The position numbers were made by a program, and so were the translations under genes. A DNA stretch of 64,000 nt from Alitta virens (Eukaryota > Annelida > Polychaeta > Phyllodocida > Nereididae): contig OW028573.1 in NCBI GenBank assembly GCA_932294295.1, forward strand, positions 61,915,829 through 61,979,828, given 5' to 3'. The notes beneath the pieces are model-generated. The model did not search any database. It saw nothing but the letters and a program-made list of their open reading frames with translations, and had not been told where the DNA came from. The first letter of the stretch is position 1. Every line of letters begins with the position of its first letter. Below, piece by piece: positions 25,301 to 40,300 of this stretch.

Positions 25301-28300
25301 ATATACCTAGTACATGATGCAATGATATTTTCGGTGATGCAAGCTTCCCGTGGTACCTCAATACTGCAGGTTGGCATTGAAGCGATACATCTGTGTTATT
25401 TCAATTTCAAAATCACTATGGCTAGGATGGTGGAGTCACACGAGATGTCATGACAACTCTTCTGACATTGGCGCCAAGCATATGGCTATTGACGTAGATA
25501 ATATACCAAATTGTGACCAAAATGTAAGGATAGGCAACCAGCAAGCTTATTTAAGGGATTCTGTTACCCTGGAATATTGATTTGGGTGTTCAAAAAGGGT
25601 AGCCTAGCGTGTGGATTTTACACATGTTGGGGACAAAATTAGGTGAATGCTGCATAAAAGGCCATGAGGCTGTATTGACGTGCACGTAAGAGAAGTGATC
25701 TGATGCGTAATTGGGGTGACTTCATTGGTATGCAGGGGCATGCTGGGTCAAGATTTATTGTAATGTGGGTCCGGCTGCTAAGTTTGCCCTCCATCATTGC
25801 CTGATCATACAGCTAGACAACCAAAATTCACCTTTCCTATGAGGCTGTAGAAATTCTATTGACTGTTAATAGCCATACCCTGATTCTCGGCTTTGTGATT
25901 TTATTTAATAGTTTTGGAACTAATAATCTGGAAGGTAACGCAATAACCATGGCTTGCTCAGTGTACGTACTATCTGTGTATATTTGTATTTTTGTGAAAA
26001 CACTCTAGCATGTGAACAGTACATGGTAAACATTCCAGCTGGATCCCACATTTCAAAATCTGGATGGAATTTTTATGTCTCTGGAAACATTCAGGGAAAA
26101 CCCATGTCAATGTTTTGAGCAGTAATGTAAGTACTCGATTGAAAATGGTACATGAAGAATGTGAGAGACTAGTGTCATCTCTTGTGCAATATTTTGTCTT
26201 TGAGCACATAAACTATATCAAGTTACTTTGCATGCTGATCGAATGTCACGTTGGATAGACATCCTCGCGGTGATGAAAGCATATATATGCAATTGAAAAA
26301 AACAAAAGATAACCTTTATCTTGAATTATTTGTAATGGCAAGGACAAATCCCGAGCATAATAAGTCTTGGCTAGATGTTATGAAATAGTAAACACAGTCA
26401 ACTGTATGTATGAGTCGATTAATCATTCAAATGTAATCACAGGAAATCGACCAAGCTTATTCTCTGGAGGCAATGTGTATAATTCCACATCCAGGAAACG
26501 AAGACATACTGAATCATTAATTTTCTTCCCCGATTGAGCCTCGAGGATTATGAGACTCTTTTTCTGCAGTTTCTTCTTGCTCTTATTCGTTCACATGTCA
26601 TTTCCTTTTCAGGCAGTTGGGGTATTCCACCAGATGCCATTCTAAGGAAGCAGACGATGTTTAAACGTTCGATTTGGAACGATTGCTACAGCAAATGTCA
26701 TTGCTCTCATTATCAGATTCTTTTTGTAGTTGTCAGCCTGCAGGTCTGTCGATGTTGCAGGCTGCCCATTTTTCGACTTGATCGTTCTTCTTTTTTTTGC
26801 CCTCCGAAGTAGACAAACGACTGTATGGCCAGCAACTCATTTCTCTGCCAAATTGCCCGAAACAGGGGCGCGGTTTTGCCTGACGAGTATGAATGGCCAT
26901 ACGATTTGGCTTACACAGATGTGATCAAGGGTTTCTTTAATGCCCAAATTGTGAAGGACTGTTCTGCTGTGAAATGTCAGCTTGGGCAAGCCTTGTTATG
27001 GGATGTATCATTTGCATCCATCTTTTCACATCTCAAGAAGTCATTTTTATGGATTTTCTTATAGGTTTCGCTCCTTTGTGAGGTATGATATATGCTGACC
27101 CTTGCAATATGCCATATCGCCTGAACATATATGTTATGCTGTTGCACCACTTCTGTCTTCCTCTTTTTGTTGGATGTGGAAGCTTTGGTTCTCCAGATCC
27201 ATACGTTGCCAGAAGCCACAACCTGGTTATTGGTTTTTTAAAAACGACAGAAGGTTTGGGGAGTCGGAGGAGGCTGGGCTGCTAAGGAGGGTGTTTTCTA
27301 TCTACTTGATGATTTCCTCACCTTTGTGACCTCCATTTTTACTACGTTATTATGATAGATAACTGTTTAGGCTAAAATATTTGCTGTTATTTCGACCCAT
27401 GTATATGAATCCACTGCAAGCTAGTCAGGTTATTTTTTGCCAGAAGGGAGGTGGTCCTTTTCTTCCCTTGGGGGTGGGGCTCGAGAGATCCAGGGGCAGG
27501 AAGGGCTTCATTAATTTCAGACCAGTAAACTTTCGTGTTGTTCCCTGTTTTCGTGATAACTCGGAGTCCCCCCCCCCCCCCTCCGTCACAGTCTGTGAAC
27601 TATATATAGTCACCAGCTGGCATGAATGGCGTCTATCACATCAGAGGGAGAGAAAGCCAGGCAAACACAGAAAAGCTATTTGCTGTGATATTTGCCAAAA
27701 GCTGTCTTTGTCTAGCTGTTCTGATGACCATGGCAGTGTGCATGAGACCACCAATCCCCTATGCATTATTCACATTGCATCGATCAGCCGTGTCTTATAC
27801 ATAAGCTCACTATTTTCCACATGTAGCCCTAATGATATTTCTTTTATAGTTCCTCTTTGGAGCTGCTCTCCTCCCATCCGATATGCTTATGTTCTGGCCT
27901 TGTGCCAACATGTTGGTACTTGTTACTAACAAGTCCTATGCCTGCCCGGATGCATCTGGTACAGTAAACATGAAAACCTATGCTCTTGCCCGTTATATAC
28001 ATTCTGCTGTAACTCTGTTGGTAAAAAGTGTTTGGTGCCATAATTCGTTAGTCGTGATAACATTTTAACACTTAAAATTGGGGTGAACAACCACTTCTGC
28101 CTATTCGTCTTAATCTTTCTTAGCACCAAGTGCAAATATTATCAATATCCCAGGACTGTGGAATCGAACGTAGTGAACTAGCAGACCTTTAGGCCTGAAT
28201 AAGTAATCCAGTGGAAGACTGTATCGAATCTACTGCACAGATGTCTCAGATTCCTTGTGTTTAATAATAATGACTGTTGGTCTTTTAAAGCTTTTGTATA

Positions 28301-31300
28301 ATTAGGGCATGGATGTATAAGAGGTCCTGAGCTGTCTTATACATCCATGGTTAGGGGCTTTGGCCATGGATGGTTAGGGCATAGGTGTGGTCCTTTTGGT
28401 GGGTAAACACTGTTTGCTTCATTCTTTATTTATTTCATTACCTTATTTTGTTATTGTAAACATAAATACACTGACAAATTTGGTGAAATTATCGATTCGT
28501 GGTTAGTGTAGCATACATAAGCACGTGTTTAGCTGCACTAACTTATTCAAGCATAGAGCATTAGGATTCATCCGAGGACATAAAATGGGAGTCTGTCTCT
28601 TGCTGAGCTGCTAACTCTCCATAAATTGATTGTTAATGTTGTTACCAAGGGTCAGACTGGACCCATTCGCTGCCATTCAGTGCTGTGGGAGAGAAAATAT
28701 CCATCCTTTATGTGCCATGTTGCGGCCAACTGCACATATGTCTCCTTACCAGCTTTGTGCTGCAAACACATTAAGGAGAAATAGAAAGTATTTCCAGTGA
28801 ATGGCCGTCGATTCAAGCAATGTGTCATTTCCTATCAGCATGATAATGTTCAGTGATTCGGTGTTTTCACATGGATTGATGAATATTTCATGATGGCACA
28901 ACTAACTCCTTAGCGACAGGATGTGATGTAGCTGTTGCCGATTCCTGTGGACTATGGAGAAATTAGCATCAGCATCCGTCATTGTGGCCTGCATCAGCAG
29001 CGATCACCTCTCCATCATTGTCAGCTGCGATTTGCTGGTCACTGACACATGCACAGGAACCAGATTGCTAATTTTGGATGGGCCTCCCTATATCTTCCTG
29101 TAGCTCCTAGAAAAAGAAACCATAAATCTTCGGAGAAGATGGTTATGAGCATCAGGAATTATTAATGCTCACTGTGCTATCAGTTGACTTCAACCATGGA
29201 GACAAGAGTCTACTCGTGTCTCCATGCTTCAACGCAGTATTGTAGTCTACTGCTGTACTAGGCCTATATCATAACATACATTGTACAATAGTCTTCTATT
29301 ACTGACATTACGGTTTCCTATTGGAGCTGTCTTTGAACCTCTTGTACAGATCTTATCCCCTGAGACGCCTGCCATTTCTCTTGTTATGTCCTTTTTTTTC
29401 AGGTGCTCAATTTGAAGCTTCATTTAGATCTTGATGCTTATCGTTGATTGTTGATTATGTTCAAGGAACAAGGATTTTTCTTTCAGACGAGAGCCACGTT
29501 TGTCTTTAATTGGCTATCTACTTCAATCTCGATTAAAATGGGAATTTAATATTTCAACACAAAGCCTCTTGCCATCAAAGTCTTTGAATTGTACAAAACG
29601 AAAGACGAACCAACATTCTTCCCCTTCAGTTGAAGCTACGTGACGATAAGAATGGCAAATATTTTTGGGAACGTTTTGAATTTGCAATCAAATCTGTGAC
29701 GTCACGTTGTTTGCATTGATGTTTATGAGACACCTGATATTAAGTGGTGCCAATGAAAATCAGGATGGGGATTTTACGTGAAATCGTAAAATTAGATTCA
29801 ACGTTCTTATGAAGCATGACAAAACTTGATGAATGAGTGGTTGTGTGCATCGGTGTGGCTTATTGGAAAGTTTTACATGGAGCTGCTGTGATGATGCTGC
29901 TGCTGTTGACAAGATGGTGACCTTTCCAGATGTATTTGTCACAGTCATGGGATATCCCCCCCAGTGATCCGCGTGAGAGAGCAGTGTTAATGGCTTGTCA
30001 GAATTCTCGGAATTTGATATTTGATGTGTCGGTGCACATATGGATTACTGATAATATATGTAGCTAATTAGTGCACTGCAGCTTCACATACTGATGTTTC
30101 TCATGACTGTTAGCCACTTGGTCTCAGGTTCAAATAAATCCATTCAGAAATGAATATGCATATTGTATTGTATGATAATCTGATGTATCAGCATTTCAAA
30201 AGCACAATGGACTAAATTCATGGCGTGTCTGTTGTCTGGCAAGTTTTATTTTGCGGCGAATTGTCCATGTCTCGTATATGATGGCCAATGAATTAATCCT
30301 ATTCAAGGTGACCTATGTTTTTTCCTCGCAATGTGTGACGCAAGTCGATTTCTATTTGTGAGTGGTTATCCCCGAGGTCTAGAAGTGGAGTAAACAGTGT
30401 TATTTTGGTCAGTGTTATTTGCAAGTTCAATAAAGATAGTAAGCCCAAGAGGAGAGGGTCGGACCCAAGGCCAGGGAGAACTGTTTTGGTGGAGAACCAG
30501 ACTGAATGCTGGTCGCCCTTTTAGCTCTCTCTTGTATCAGGCAGTGGACACCAGGGGATAGCCTGCAGGCAGACTGCCTTACAAACTGCTGCATATATGA
30601 TAACTTCTTGCTTAATGCAGTCCTGTGGTGTCGTTATGACTGCATATTAAGGGGCTAAGGAAAGCCAGCAGGATACATTAATGGAGGCCCAGCAAATCGG
30701 GAACTGCGACGCAGGAGCAATTGACAAGCCAGGATATAGTCAGCTAGATTGCGTGTCACCATCCTGGCCAGTGCTCATATAATTTACTGCCTTTGTTCTC
30801 CCCTTTCAGCTTCAAAGGCGAGCCTAAAGAATATACTTGAAGCCATTGCCACCAGGTCTACATCTTGTATTCCAGCCGCGTGTCTTCATGGATTTTATAA
30901 AGCAGTATACTGCCTGATGTCGCCCTTGGAAGTGGCCAGGAAGTTGCAGGGAATGTGGCGCAGTTTATCACACCTCCGATAATCGCGCTGGGCTATATAT
31001 GTATACTTTACCAGTGGAGTGAAAGCAGCAAGCAGAAAAGAGGTATTCGGATCACCTCTGGATCAAGCTAATGGCAAAAACGGTCCTTTGAACGAGGCTA
31101 ATGATCTGTGCATCCCTGCCACGCTGGATTTATGAAAGGCGGTGGTCCCCTTGTCTGCGCTGCATCAATTGCCCCTATAAAATCCCTCATATTGCTACCC
31201 GAGACTAGCACTCTCCAAAGCTGTGGGCTTATGATGATGTCTGATGGGAATGGCTTGTTTTACCCTGCCATCGAGCCCTGCGTCTAATGACAGACCTTTG

Positions 31301-34300
31301 AAAGCAGTGGGACCAGGATAAGTCAAGCAGAGATTTGGAGGATCAGATCTTTCTCCTTGAAGTACAATCCACTGCTGATGTATCTTATACTGCCTCTTGT
31401 AGCTTGCTTAGCAAACCAGAGCCGGCCTGCCCCTTCTCTGTAAATGTTTTGGGCTTCCTCTGGGAGTCTGATTTAGCACGCAGTATTGAAGAGATAGATT
31501 GAACACTGCTATGAGCTGGGCAGTTAGTGGGCAGTTAGCATGCAAGACCTCAGCTTCATTGTCAGAGGTCTTGTTATTGAAACAGTCAGACACACACTTT
31601 GTATACTACAGGCTAGTAGCAAGTGCGGTTGGTTATATTTATTTTGCCTGACCATCGGTGTTTGTGTTGGTAGAGGACACACTAACCATTCATCTGACCT
31701 TCTCTGTATAATGCTTGGTTTGGAAGCCTGTCAGTAGCTCATATAACACGTGGACCACACGTTATCAGAGTCTGACAGCATGTCATACAGTGAATCAGGG
31801 GCGGTCACCCACACGCCAACGTCTGACAGATCTGCTTCGCTACTTGGCCTGTTTGTCTTCTTGGTGTCATGTGTGGACAAGAAAAATTGGTATATGGACT
31901 TGAAATTCCACCTGAATTCCTTGTTAACCCATTAGAAGCCACATTTAGTGAATGATGTGCTTTCCTGTAAGCTTATGCTTTCATGCATACTAGGTCCTTG
32001 ATGTGGCACTAAGATATTCTGTTTGATGGCAGTCCTGTACTAACTCTCTTGGTGACAAGCACGCACAAGAGACATGTCCATGAGATAAACAGGAATGACA
32101 CAAGCTCAGTGCACTGAGTGGCCAGTCCCTGTTGTCATGTTGCCCTGAGTGAATTGGTGACAGTGTAGTGATAGCAGTGTCCGCATATTTCTGTCACTTA
32201 TTGGAGATGCTAATTTTGAGTTGTGCTGGCTTAATTTTCTCCTCCGTGAACTGTTGCCTCAGTGAGCGCGTTCACTTTACCAGTGTCTCCATATTAAGGC
32301 CCCACAGCCAAACTGCTGACAATTGAAATAATCCAATCTCGTCTGCATGAGATTTTATTTTGATCACGTAATGCATTGTTATATTAAGACACCGACAATA
32401 TGCCCATTCCAACGTAATGAAAATTGGTATTTGTGATGTGATATTTAGATTCCATGAATAGGTTGTTGGTTCTTGTTTAGGGAGCACATATTACTGAAGG
32501 GTATCAGCTAAATGACATAATGTGATTTAGCCACTCACATGAATCAACTCACATAAGTAAACTAAGTGTATTGCAGTAAAGTAAAGTTGGGTTGAACTCA
32601 TTAAAGTAATAGAGTGGTTAACTTGGTAATTGGTGGGGTAAAAATGACGGCCAGGGAGCCCTGTGGGTTATGGGAGTTTTCCAATCACTGCTGGGCTGCC
32701 ATAATCAAAGCCTGCTGGCTGTTTTTGTCGGAGTTGACTGAACGTGGAGTTCCATCAGTGATGAGGCTAATCATCATTGTCTGCTGCTGCAGCAACAGTA
32801 TCGATATCAAAAACAGCGAGTCTGTCGCTGGAGGCTGATTCATGGCGTCAACAGAGACATACGGCTAAGTTCACCCCAGCTCTCCTGGCCTCTCCCCAAG
32901 CCTTTGTCTGTGCCAATAGCAAGAGCAATGGTTGAACGGCGTCCATGCAAAGTGCTCCAATCAAATGGGTCTTCGCTTTAAAAGCGCCATTTGACAAATT
33001 CGACTGATATCATCCCTCCACAAATATACACTAGTCTGCTTGCAAAGTGAAGGACCTTGTTGTCTAAGTGGTTTCGTAAGCAAGATGAGTCTATTGACCT
33101 TTTTTTTCTTCTGTAAATTTTGAAATAGTTACTCCTATCACTGCTCCTATCTAACATAAGATAGTAACAAGTAATACATGCAGATATCTAACATTTCTTG
33201 ACATCTATATTGTCACCTTCCTTGCAATACAATCCTTTGTGTGGAAAATAATCAAAAACATGAATGCTAATCCTTTCATAGTTACAATTACTATGAAGCA
33301 ATATGATCTTGATCATCAGTAATATTATAAGAGTACTTTTCAGCCATATGATCTTGATCATCAGTAATATTATAAGAGTACTTATCAGCCATATTAAGAT
33401 ATTCGTTGACATTTAACAAAGCAATTTGTATGTTGCTAACTAGACAGATCTTTGGGATGAGTCCATTTTACTCTCCAGTGAATATTGGCAACAGAAACTG
33501 ACAAGCGTTCAGCTATCTCTGTGCCGATGGTTGGGTGGTTGCTCCAGTTGGATGCATTGAGATCTTATAGCTACTTGGAAATGAACCAGATAAAATGCCC
33601 GCTGCATCAATTGCAATTTGTGATGATTTTGAAAGAGCCCTTTCCTCATGTAATTTAAGCTGTTGATTATATGGCGTGGTTTGTCTTAAGGTGAATAAGA
33701 CCATTGATTAAGGTTATTGTGCTGTAAAGCATTCTGTCAATATCCTTAATTTAATCCTTGTACCCCAAGGTCATCCATTGTGCCTTCGTGTACCAGTGTT
33801 TACTGTTCAGGTGTAACGCGCAGGTGTAACTAGCAGTAGCGTGTGCAAAATATTGCTAGAAGCGATTTATGCAGGAACATTTTAGATCAAATAATCTAAA
33901 ATTTCAGTCTTGCGTTTGCATTTGGTTGATTCTTTCGAACGATTTTCACAAATAAATACGCCCCTCGTGATCTGGGAGAAACTATAGGAGAAATGAAAGG
34001 CAGTTTATTTCATTTTTATTTTTTTTATATTTTATCAGAGAAATTTCTCGTTATGTTTCGTTGTAAAGTTTTCTGATTCAGAAGGCTGTAAAATGCAGTT
34101 TGTGTTGGGTGAATATTACAAAAGATATATTCCATATTTAACATAGGGGAGTCTAATAGGTGTCCTCAATATTCCTTTGATTTTAACCAGATTTATGCAT
34201 TATAAGCATTTTCATGATGTTACTATTGGGATATTCATTGCTGTGGTTCAGGATCATGCTCAATGCTAGCCATGCATAAGAGAGCATTTTACTGCCGATT

Positions 34301-37300
34301 CATCTTTGAAGTATTAAACTCGGAATTGCATGTCAAGTTATGCCAGATGATACGCAATATTATTGTGGTAAAGCTTCCAGTCAGGCAATGCCGAGTGAAC
34401 GAATTGGATTTTCATATAAATAGTGACTGATATTCGAAGAGATCTGCATGACAATTTAATAATGCTTTCAATGTGTTCTTGGAATAGTTTCAGAGTAACA
34501 GTTATCGCGTTTAACATGTAGCAGACTACCAGTTATATATGGCTGGCATTTACGTGCTTATTCTTATTTCGTTGCAAAAATGATTTCCTTTTTACGGATG
34601 GCCAGACTTTTACCTAAGATAGCGTGATTGAAAATGGCGTTTGTGGGGAGTTAGCCAGCTCCATTTCCCGTGCAATAGTGTGATTGTACGGTATCTGTGC
34701 CCTTTCTGTGTCCCTCTGAGGTCTTTTTCAGTGGACACCGTTCTCTCGGGGTCTAACTAAATACTATTAGCCCTCACAATAGATAAGGCAGGCAGATCAA
34801 AAAGTACTTAGCCGCACCTTGGTGACCCGTATTCAGGCAAGGTCACCACTCGGGGGGCTTTAATGTTTCAACAAAGACTAATGTATAGAGATGGCGAATC
34901 GATAGTGGACAGCAAGCGAAACAGAGTAGCAGTGCATTACGACCTACCAGCAGTGGCTGTCCTGACTTGGGAGACCAGGAGACCCAAGGAGGCTGGCCAG
35001 CCAACGTTGTGGTTGCAGCAGCAGGTCCTAGGGATTTACGGTGGTCGCATCCCTGATGGGTTTGCAAGGTCATGGACAAATGCAAGGAGAGGTCCTGAGC
35101 TGAGCTGAATACCAAATTGATCTCCTGTAGAAAATGCATGCATTCGCTTTATATGTGCAGTTTGCTTTGCCACAATCGTACTCGGGCCGCACAGTATAGC
35201 CATTTGCCACATGACCCACGTGACTTTAGAGTTTTGATAGCTTCCTTGGACCTATTCCCAGACCATCGCCAGACCATTAGACGGCGTGGGCCTTTGGCGA
35301 GAGCCACCTTGCAGCAACAATCGCAGATCAAGTATTGATCAAGCGGGACAAGGCCGCTGGTCATGTCACATTCAATCCTGATATCATAGATGACCCCAGT
35401 GACCTTGGGTCAAGCCCCTTCAGAATCTGACTCTGACCTTTGCCAATCACGATGGCCTCCTCCTTCTTCGTCTTCCTTCCACCTTCATCGTGAAAGGCAA
35501 TGTCACGGTAAAAGCCATAATTTGATTATCTTGACCTTGAAGAGTGGGTGGGCCTTTGTTTTGACCTTGTGGTGTGCCGGTGTCTCAGATATGGTTCATG
35601 TCATGCTTTTTTCATGCCATGTATTATCAATATATTACGGGCAGTGCTTTTGAAGGTTGTGCTTCTTATGTTTCTGTCCACCTTGGTTGCTTTTATACTT
35701 CTGTGTTGACATTGTGCTGTTCTGTAATGTATTATATACCTGTATACATTTGTCATGCAGATATAATGCATTTAGCAACATGAAGCTAAGTATAAATATA
35801 TGTCTGCTATTTGGGATCAGGTGTTCCTGGCAAACTCGCGTGGAGCTGCAATAGACTGCGTTAAAATAATGTTTAAAATGAGTCACGTATACAGGAGACA
35901 CATTCTCAGTCGATGCAGCTAATATATTAATGGCTTCTATGACAGAGTTAATGCTGCTACTGCCTTCTTGTATTCGTACGGCGTATTCTATGCACAGAAT
36001 TGACTCTCACATGGCTGAGCCTATATCGCAAGCACATTCATCATTTATCTGCAAAGTACTCTGTCTGCAATCAGTGTGTCCTGCCTATTTTTCAGAAATC
36101 ATACATTTTCCATATCTCCAATGGCTGGTCACAAGTATCTCTTGTGCATCTTGACATCTTCAGGGTCCGTCTTGGGTCCACTTTTATCATAGCGAAGGCT
36201 TTTTCCTCTGGAGACGGCCCTTGGCCGATAAAAGGTTCCAATTTTACGTTTGGAAACTGCCATAACGGAGATATGGAAAAACTGGCCCACCTAAATAGAA
36301 CCACTCGACTCTGGCCCTAGCATGACCACAGGCTGAAAGGTCTGTAGTGGTCAATATGGCAAAACTGACCAAATGCTTGTGAGGTCAGCTCTGGCCTGCT
36401 CAGAGTTCCATTTGCACTCTGGCCTGTCCAAGTGCAAGAAGCTGCTGTCTGAAAGATTTATGGAAACCTTCAGTGCTCAAGTCGTCACTGATGTCAGTGT
36501 TAATATAAATACTGGAAGGCTCACAGTTATCGATGTTTGGTTGCTGGTATGCCGCCTTTTTTAGGCTCTTTTGCCTGAAATACGACATATTACATCCTCG
36601 GGGCTTAGCTAGACTGCAGATTAAGCAGTCGTCATGCCAGGATTTGCAAGAAGGCATCGTGTAGCTGTAATTGTGAAATGTGTATTGCATGCTTAATACG
36701 GATTCGCCATTTGCCAAAAGTTTGTCCCTAGCAATGTTGCTCATACTTCTACTCGCATTCATTTATGAATTCCTGCAATTTTCGAAGTCACTGGTGATTT
36801 GAGGTACATTATAATGCTACATAACATTCGTAATTGAGGTCTTGCATGAGCTTACGTGCTGCCTCTGTCACTTTGGAAATGTTTGGAATAGGTTAGTATT
36901 GGAGAATAGAGAGCCTTTCGATTCATCAACATTTTGGTAACGATTTAGTAATGACTAGTTGAGAGGATAGGACATCAAGTATCCATAATGGCCATTGTCC
37001 TTAATCTGGTGGCTCTGTTAACTTTCATTATTGTAGGCTATTGGGCAGACTACGCAGGATACGGTAACGATCTTTTAGGTATTGATTTAACCTTGGCACT
37101 TGTATGTTTAACTGCTTCAACGATTTTGTGTCTCTATAGGAGCTAAAATTAGGTGACATTATTTGGTGAGAAAACTATTTTGGGGCGCATTGTTGTCAGA
37201 TTTGAATGGGATCATACCTGAATCAACTTGTTCTCATTGACATTTTGCAAGCGTTGTGTTGTAAAGTGCAAAGAATAAAAACTGTATGGGAGTTTTTCCT

Positions 37301-40300
37301 GTATTTCAGAGCAGGGGAAGACGGGGCAAAATGGGGACGCTAACTTATTACTCTAAAAGCTTAGAGGGGTTTAACCTTAAAACCACAAAATTGTTGCAGA
37401 ACTGTTAAGAGATCAACAATTTATCAGTTCTATAACAATTTAATGCATTCCCTCTTTTAGGTTGACCAAAAAATTTAAAAAAAGTAAAATTCTGTTTTGC
37501 CGAATGGTAAAAATGGGGTACTTGTGAATATTTCAATACTTTTATACAAGTATCCTGCATCATACTATTAGCCTTGAATGTTAAGGGGCCCAGACTTCTA
37601 GAAGGAAGATGTCCCTCAAGGTTTGTAAGTTAAAAGCAATTTTCACGGGTAAAAAATTAGTTATATTACATCTAGATAACTAAACTATGGTAAAGAATAA
37701 GAATTGGGGGAAATGGGGACATGAGCAATGTTTTTTGGGGGACCCCATTTTGCACAGGGAAGTTGCAAGTTGCATATATTCCCATTTTGTCCCAAACTGA
37801 CTTTATTAATGAAATTCATCGACAATACCAAATTATGTCCATTACACTGAAAATGTTTCACTGAAAATCAACTATAGTAACTGTTGTGCCAGAGTGAATA
37901 CCATACATTAATGAGTAACATTCAATAGGCTATTAATTACAAATATTGAGCAAGCTAAATATTTTAAGAAATATAGGAAAAATTAATGTTTCCATGGCAA
38001 CCGGACACAAAGCGTATGATCGTCATGGAAGTCTTTTTGATGTAATCCGTAAAATTAATGCTATTTAAACCTGGTTAAATTCGAGAAGTAACAAAACCCC
38101 CATTTTGTCCCTTTGTCCCAGTTTTGCCCCGCCTTCCCCTAGTGTATTCTATTTTGTATTGTGATTTGATATAATAACGTGAGACGGGGTTGCAACTTCC
38201 TGTGCTGGATACATTATGAGTTGTCGACCTGAATATTTTTGGGACCGAGTTTTATTTTATTTTTTCAGGAAAAGAGCTAACAATTTTGCTGGTAGCTATT
38301 TAGTAGAGAAGAAAAAACTGACGCTGTGCAGGTTTTGTGGGAGCCTGGCAGCCTAGGCATAGATCAGTTGATGACCGGTCACTCAACACGCACCGTTCCG
38401 CCTTCATCTCTCTGATCCAGTGTCTGTAACATGGCATTAGGCCTGCCTTTGCTGTCACTCCATGGTTATGAGGCCCTGCTTGCTGTTTGCTGAGCTTTGG
38501 TCTCGTCTTTCTAAAAGCACCTCTCTCTTTCTCCACCAGATGAAAGGAACTTGCCATTTCACCTAGTCTGCTGTGGCAATTTAGTCATAGACCACTGGCC
38601 AGTACTGTAACAGCCGCCCTGGCAACATACAATTGGACCTTTACACACTTCACTCAAGTAAAGAAATCCTAGTATGTGGGACTTGAGGCTCATGGATCTT
38701 TAGGGTTCAGCTGCAGATGCCTGTTAAGTTCCTGCAGCAACAACGTTATTCCTCCCAACAGAGCCATCCTGTTGTATGATGTATGGCTATTTCTAATTAT
38801 CTGTTGAAAGGGTTGTCTGCTGCCATTTGCCATAGGTGTGAGATGCTGCATTGGCTTCTGTTTATGAAGGCCAGCATCCCCATCACATGAGAACGATCCA
38901 GCATCCCCAACCGTTCCATAACAACGCATCATCCCCTCCCTCTGGACCTGTTACCTCCCTCCTTTCATGTGAGCTCACGTGATAAGCAGATGCCATGGTT
39001 CTTCTCAGATCTCAAGACTAACACCTGATATATCTCCATTAAAAAAGCTGCTCAATGCTACTCCTCTGTAGCAAACATATACTTCTACATCAAAAGATAT
39101 GAATGAAACTACTCAAATAGACCGCATGCATCTTAATATACCCAAGAGATCGTTGGATATCCCACGCAGATATTACTCCACGGGTTCCAAGAAGATATCA
39201 TAACATGTTAGTCTTTGTTGTGATATCTCCTACCAGTTTAAAGCTGAGACTTAGTAATAAGATCATTCCTGACATAATTGCTGAAACATAAATAGATAAT
39301 GATGTAATTCAAGTTTCCAATGCTAATGAAATCAAGACGCCATTTGCTGCGATTTGTTGAATCTCGTTACTCATTACTGATCCATCGTTACATGACAATA
39401 GCGTGGGTGGATCAATAATGTAGCCTCCTCATAAATACCCTATGATTAGCTGCACGTATGTTTAACTACACGAGTCTTAAATCTTCCACACATTCTTGCA
39501 CAGTGAAGCCATGCTGCAGAATGCAGGTGCTGTAATAGGGGTAGTTGATAAGCAAAGGGTGAATTAGTGAGTGATATGCTCACTCTCTCCAGGTGACCTC
39601 ACCTGAGGTGTTAGCAAGGCTGCCTAGTGCTATTCATGCTGCTACTGGAATGCTAGGTTCCTCAGGAATGCTGCAGGTAGCTTCCAATGGTAGATAATGA
39701 ACGTTAATCCACTGGCAATACATTTTAAATTGAATTGGCATGACAATGTGAGACACATTCAGCTGTCAAAGATATATACCTTAGTTGGGTTTCGAGTGTA
39801 TACTGCATTGTACAATTTCATGTGCACTATATTTGTACTCGAACTCTTAATCTAGCCTCGATTGATTAAATCTGGAACTGACAGCCACTGAGGCAGGTCT
39901 CTAGAACAGGACTGCGGTTTCAAGCTTGATGCATTTTGAAAAGGCTAACAAAATGTGAGCCCATATTGAACATGAATGTTACACATGCAAACAACCAATC
40001 CATGCTTTTTTTATACCCCATAATTACAGGCAAACCCGAAAAATAATATGTTTATCTATCTTATACTGTTTGGCTGCCTCTCTGTCCGTCTACCGGGTTT
40101 ACTGGATTTATACTTGCTAGATCAATCAGTCAGTAAATGACTGAAGGGTAACCTATACCCTGATATTCGCAGTCTTATTCTCTTTGATGTATTCTTTGCG
40201 AACATTATTGTTTGAAGTCTGGGCCAATTTTCTTATAAATTGGAATACATAACAATCTTGGCAGTTACCAAGAACAGCCACATCGCAGGTGAAGTGTTTC

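Noticed and set aside
26822..27064. Plus-strand frame with WPYDLAYTD-like sequence in the long intron
   Set aside because: It looked protein-like at first, but matches no family I know and lacks splice sites in a phase compatible with the flanking exons.
27381..27929. 182-codon open frame on the plus strand
   Set aside because: It runs through a 14-C tract read as poly-Pro and has no recognisable motif or splice context.
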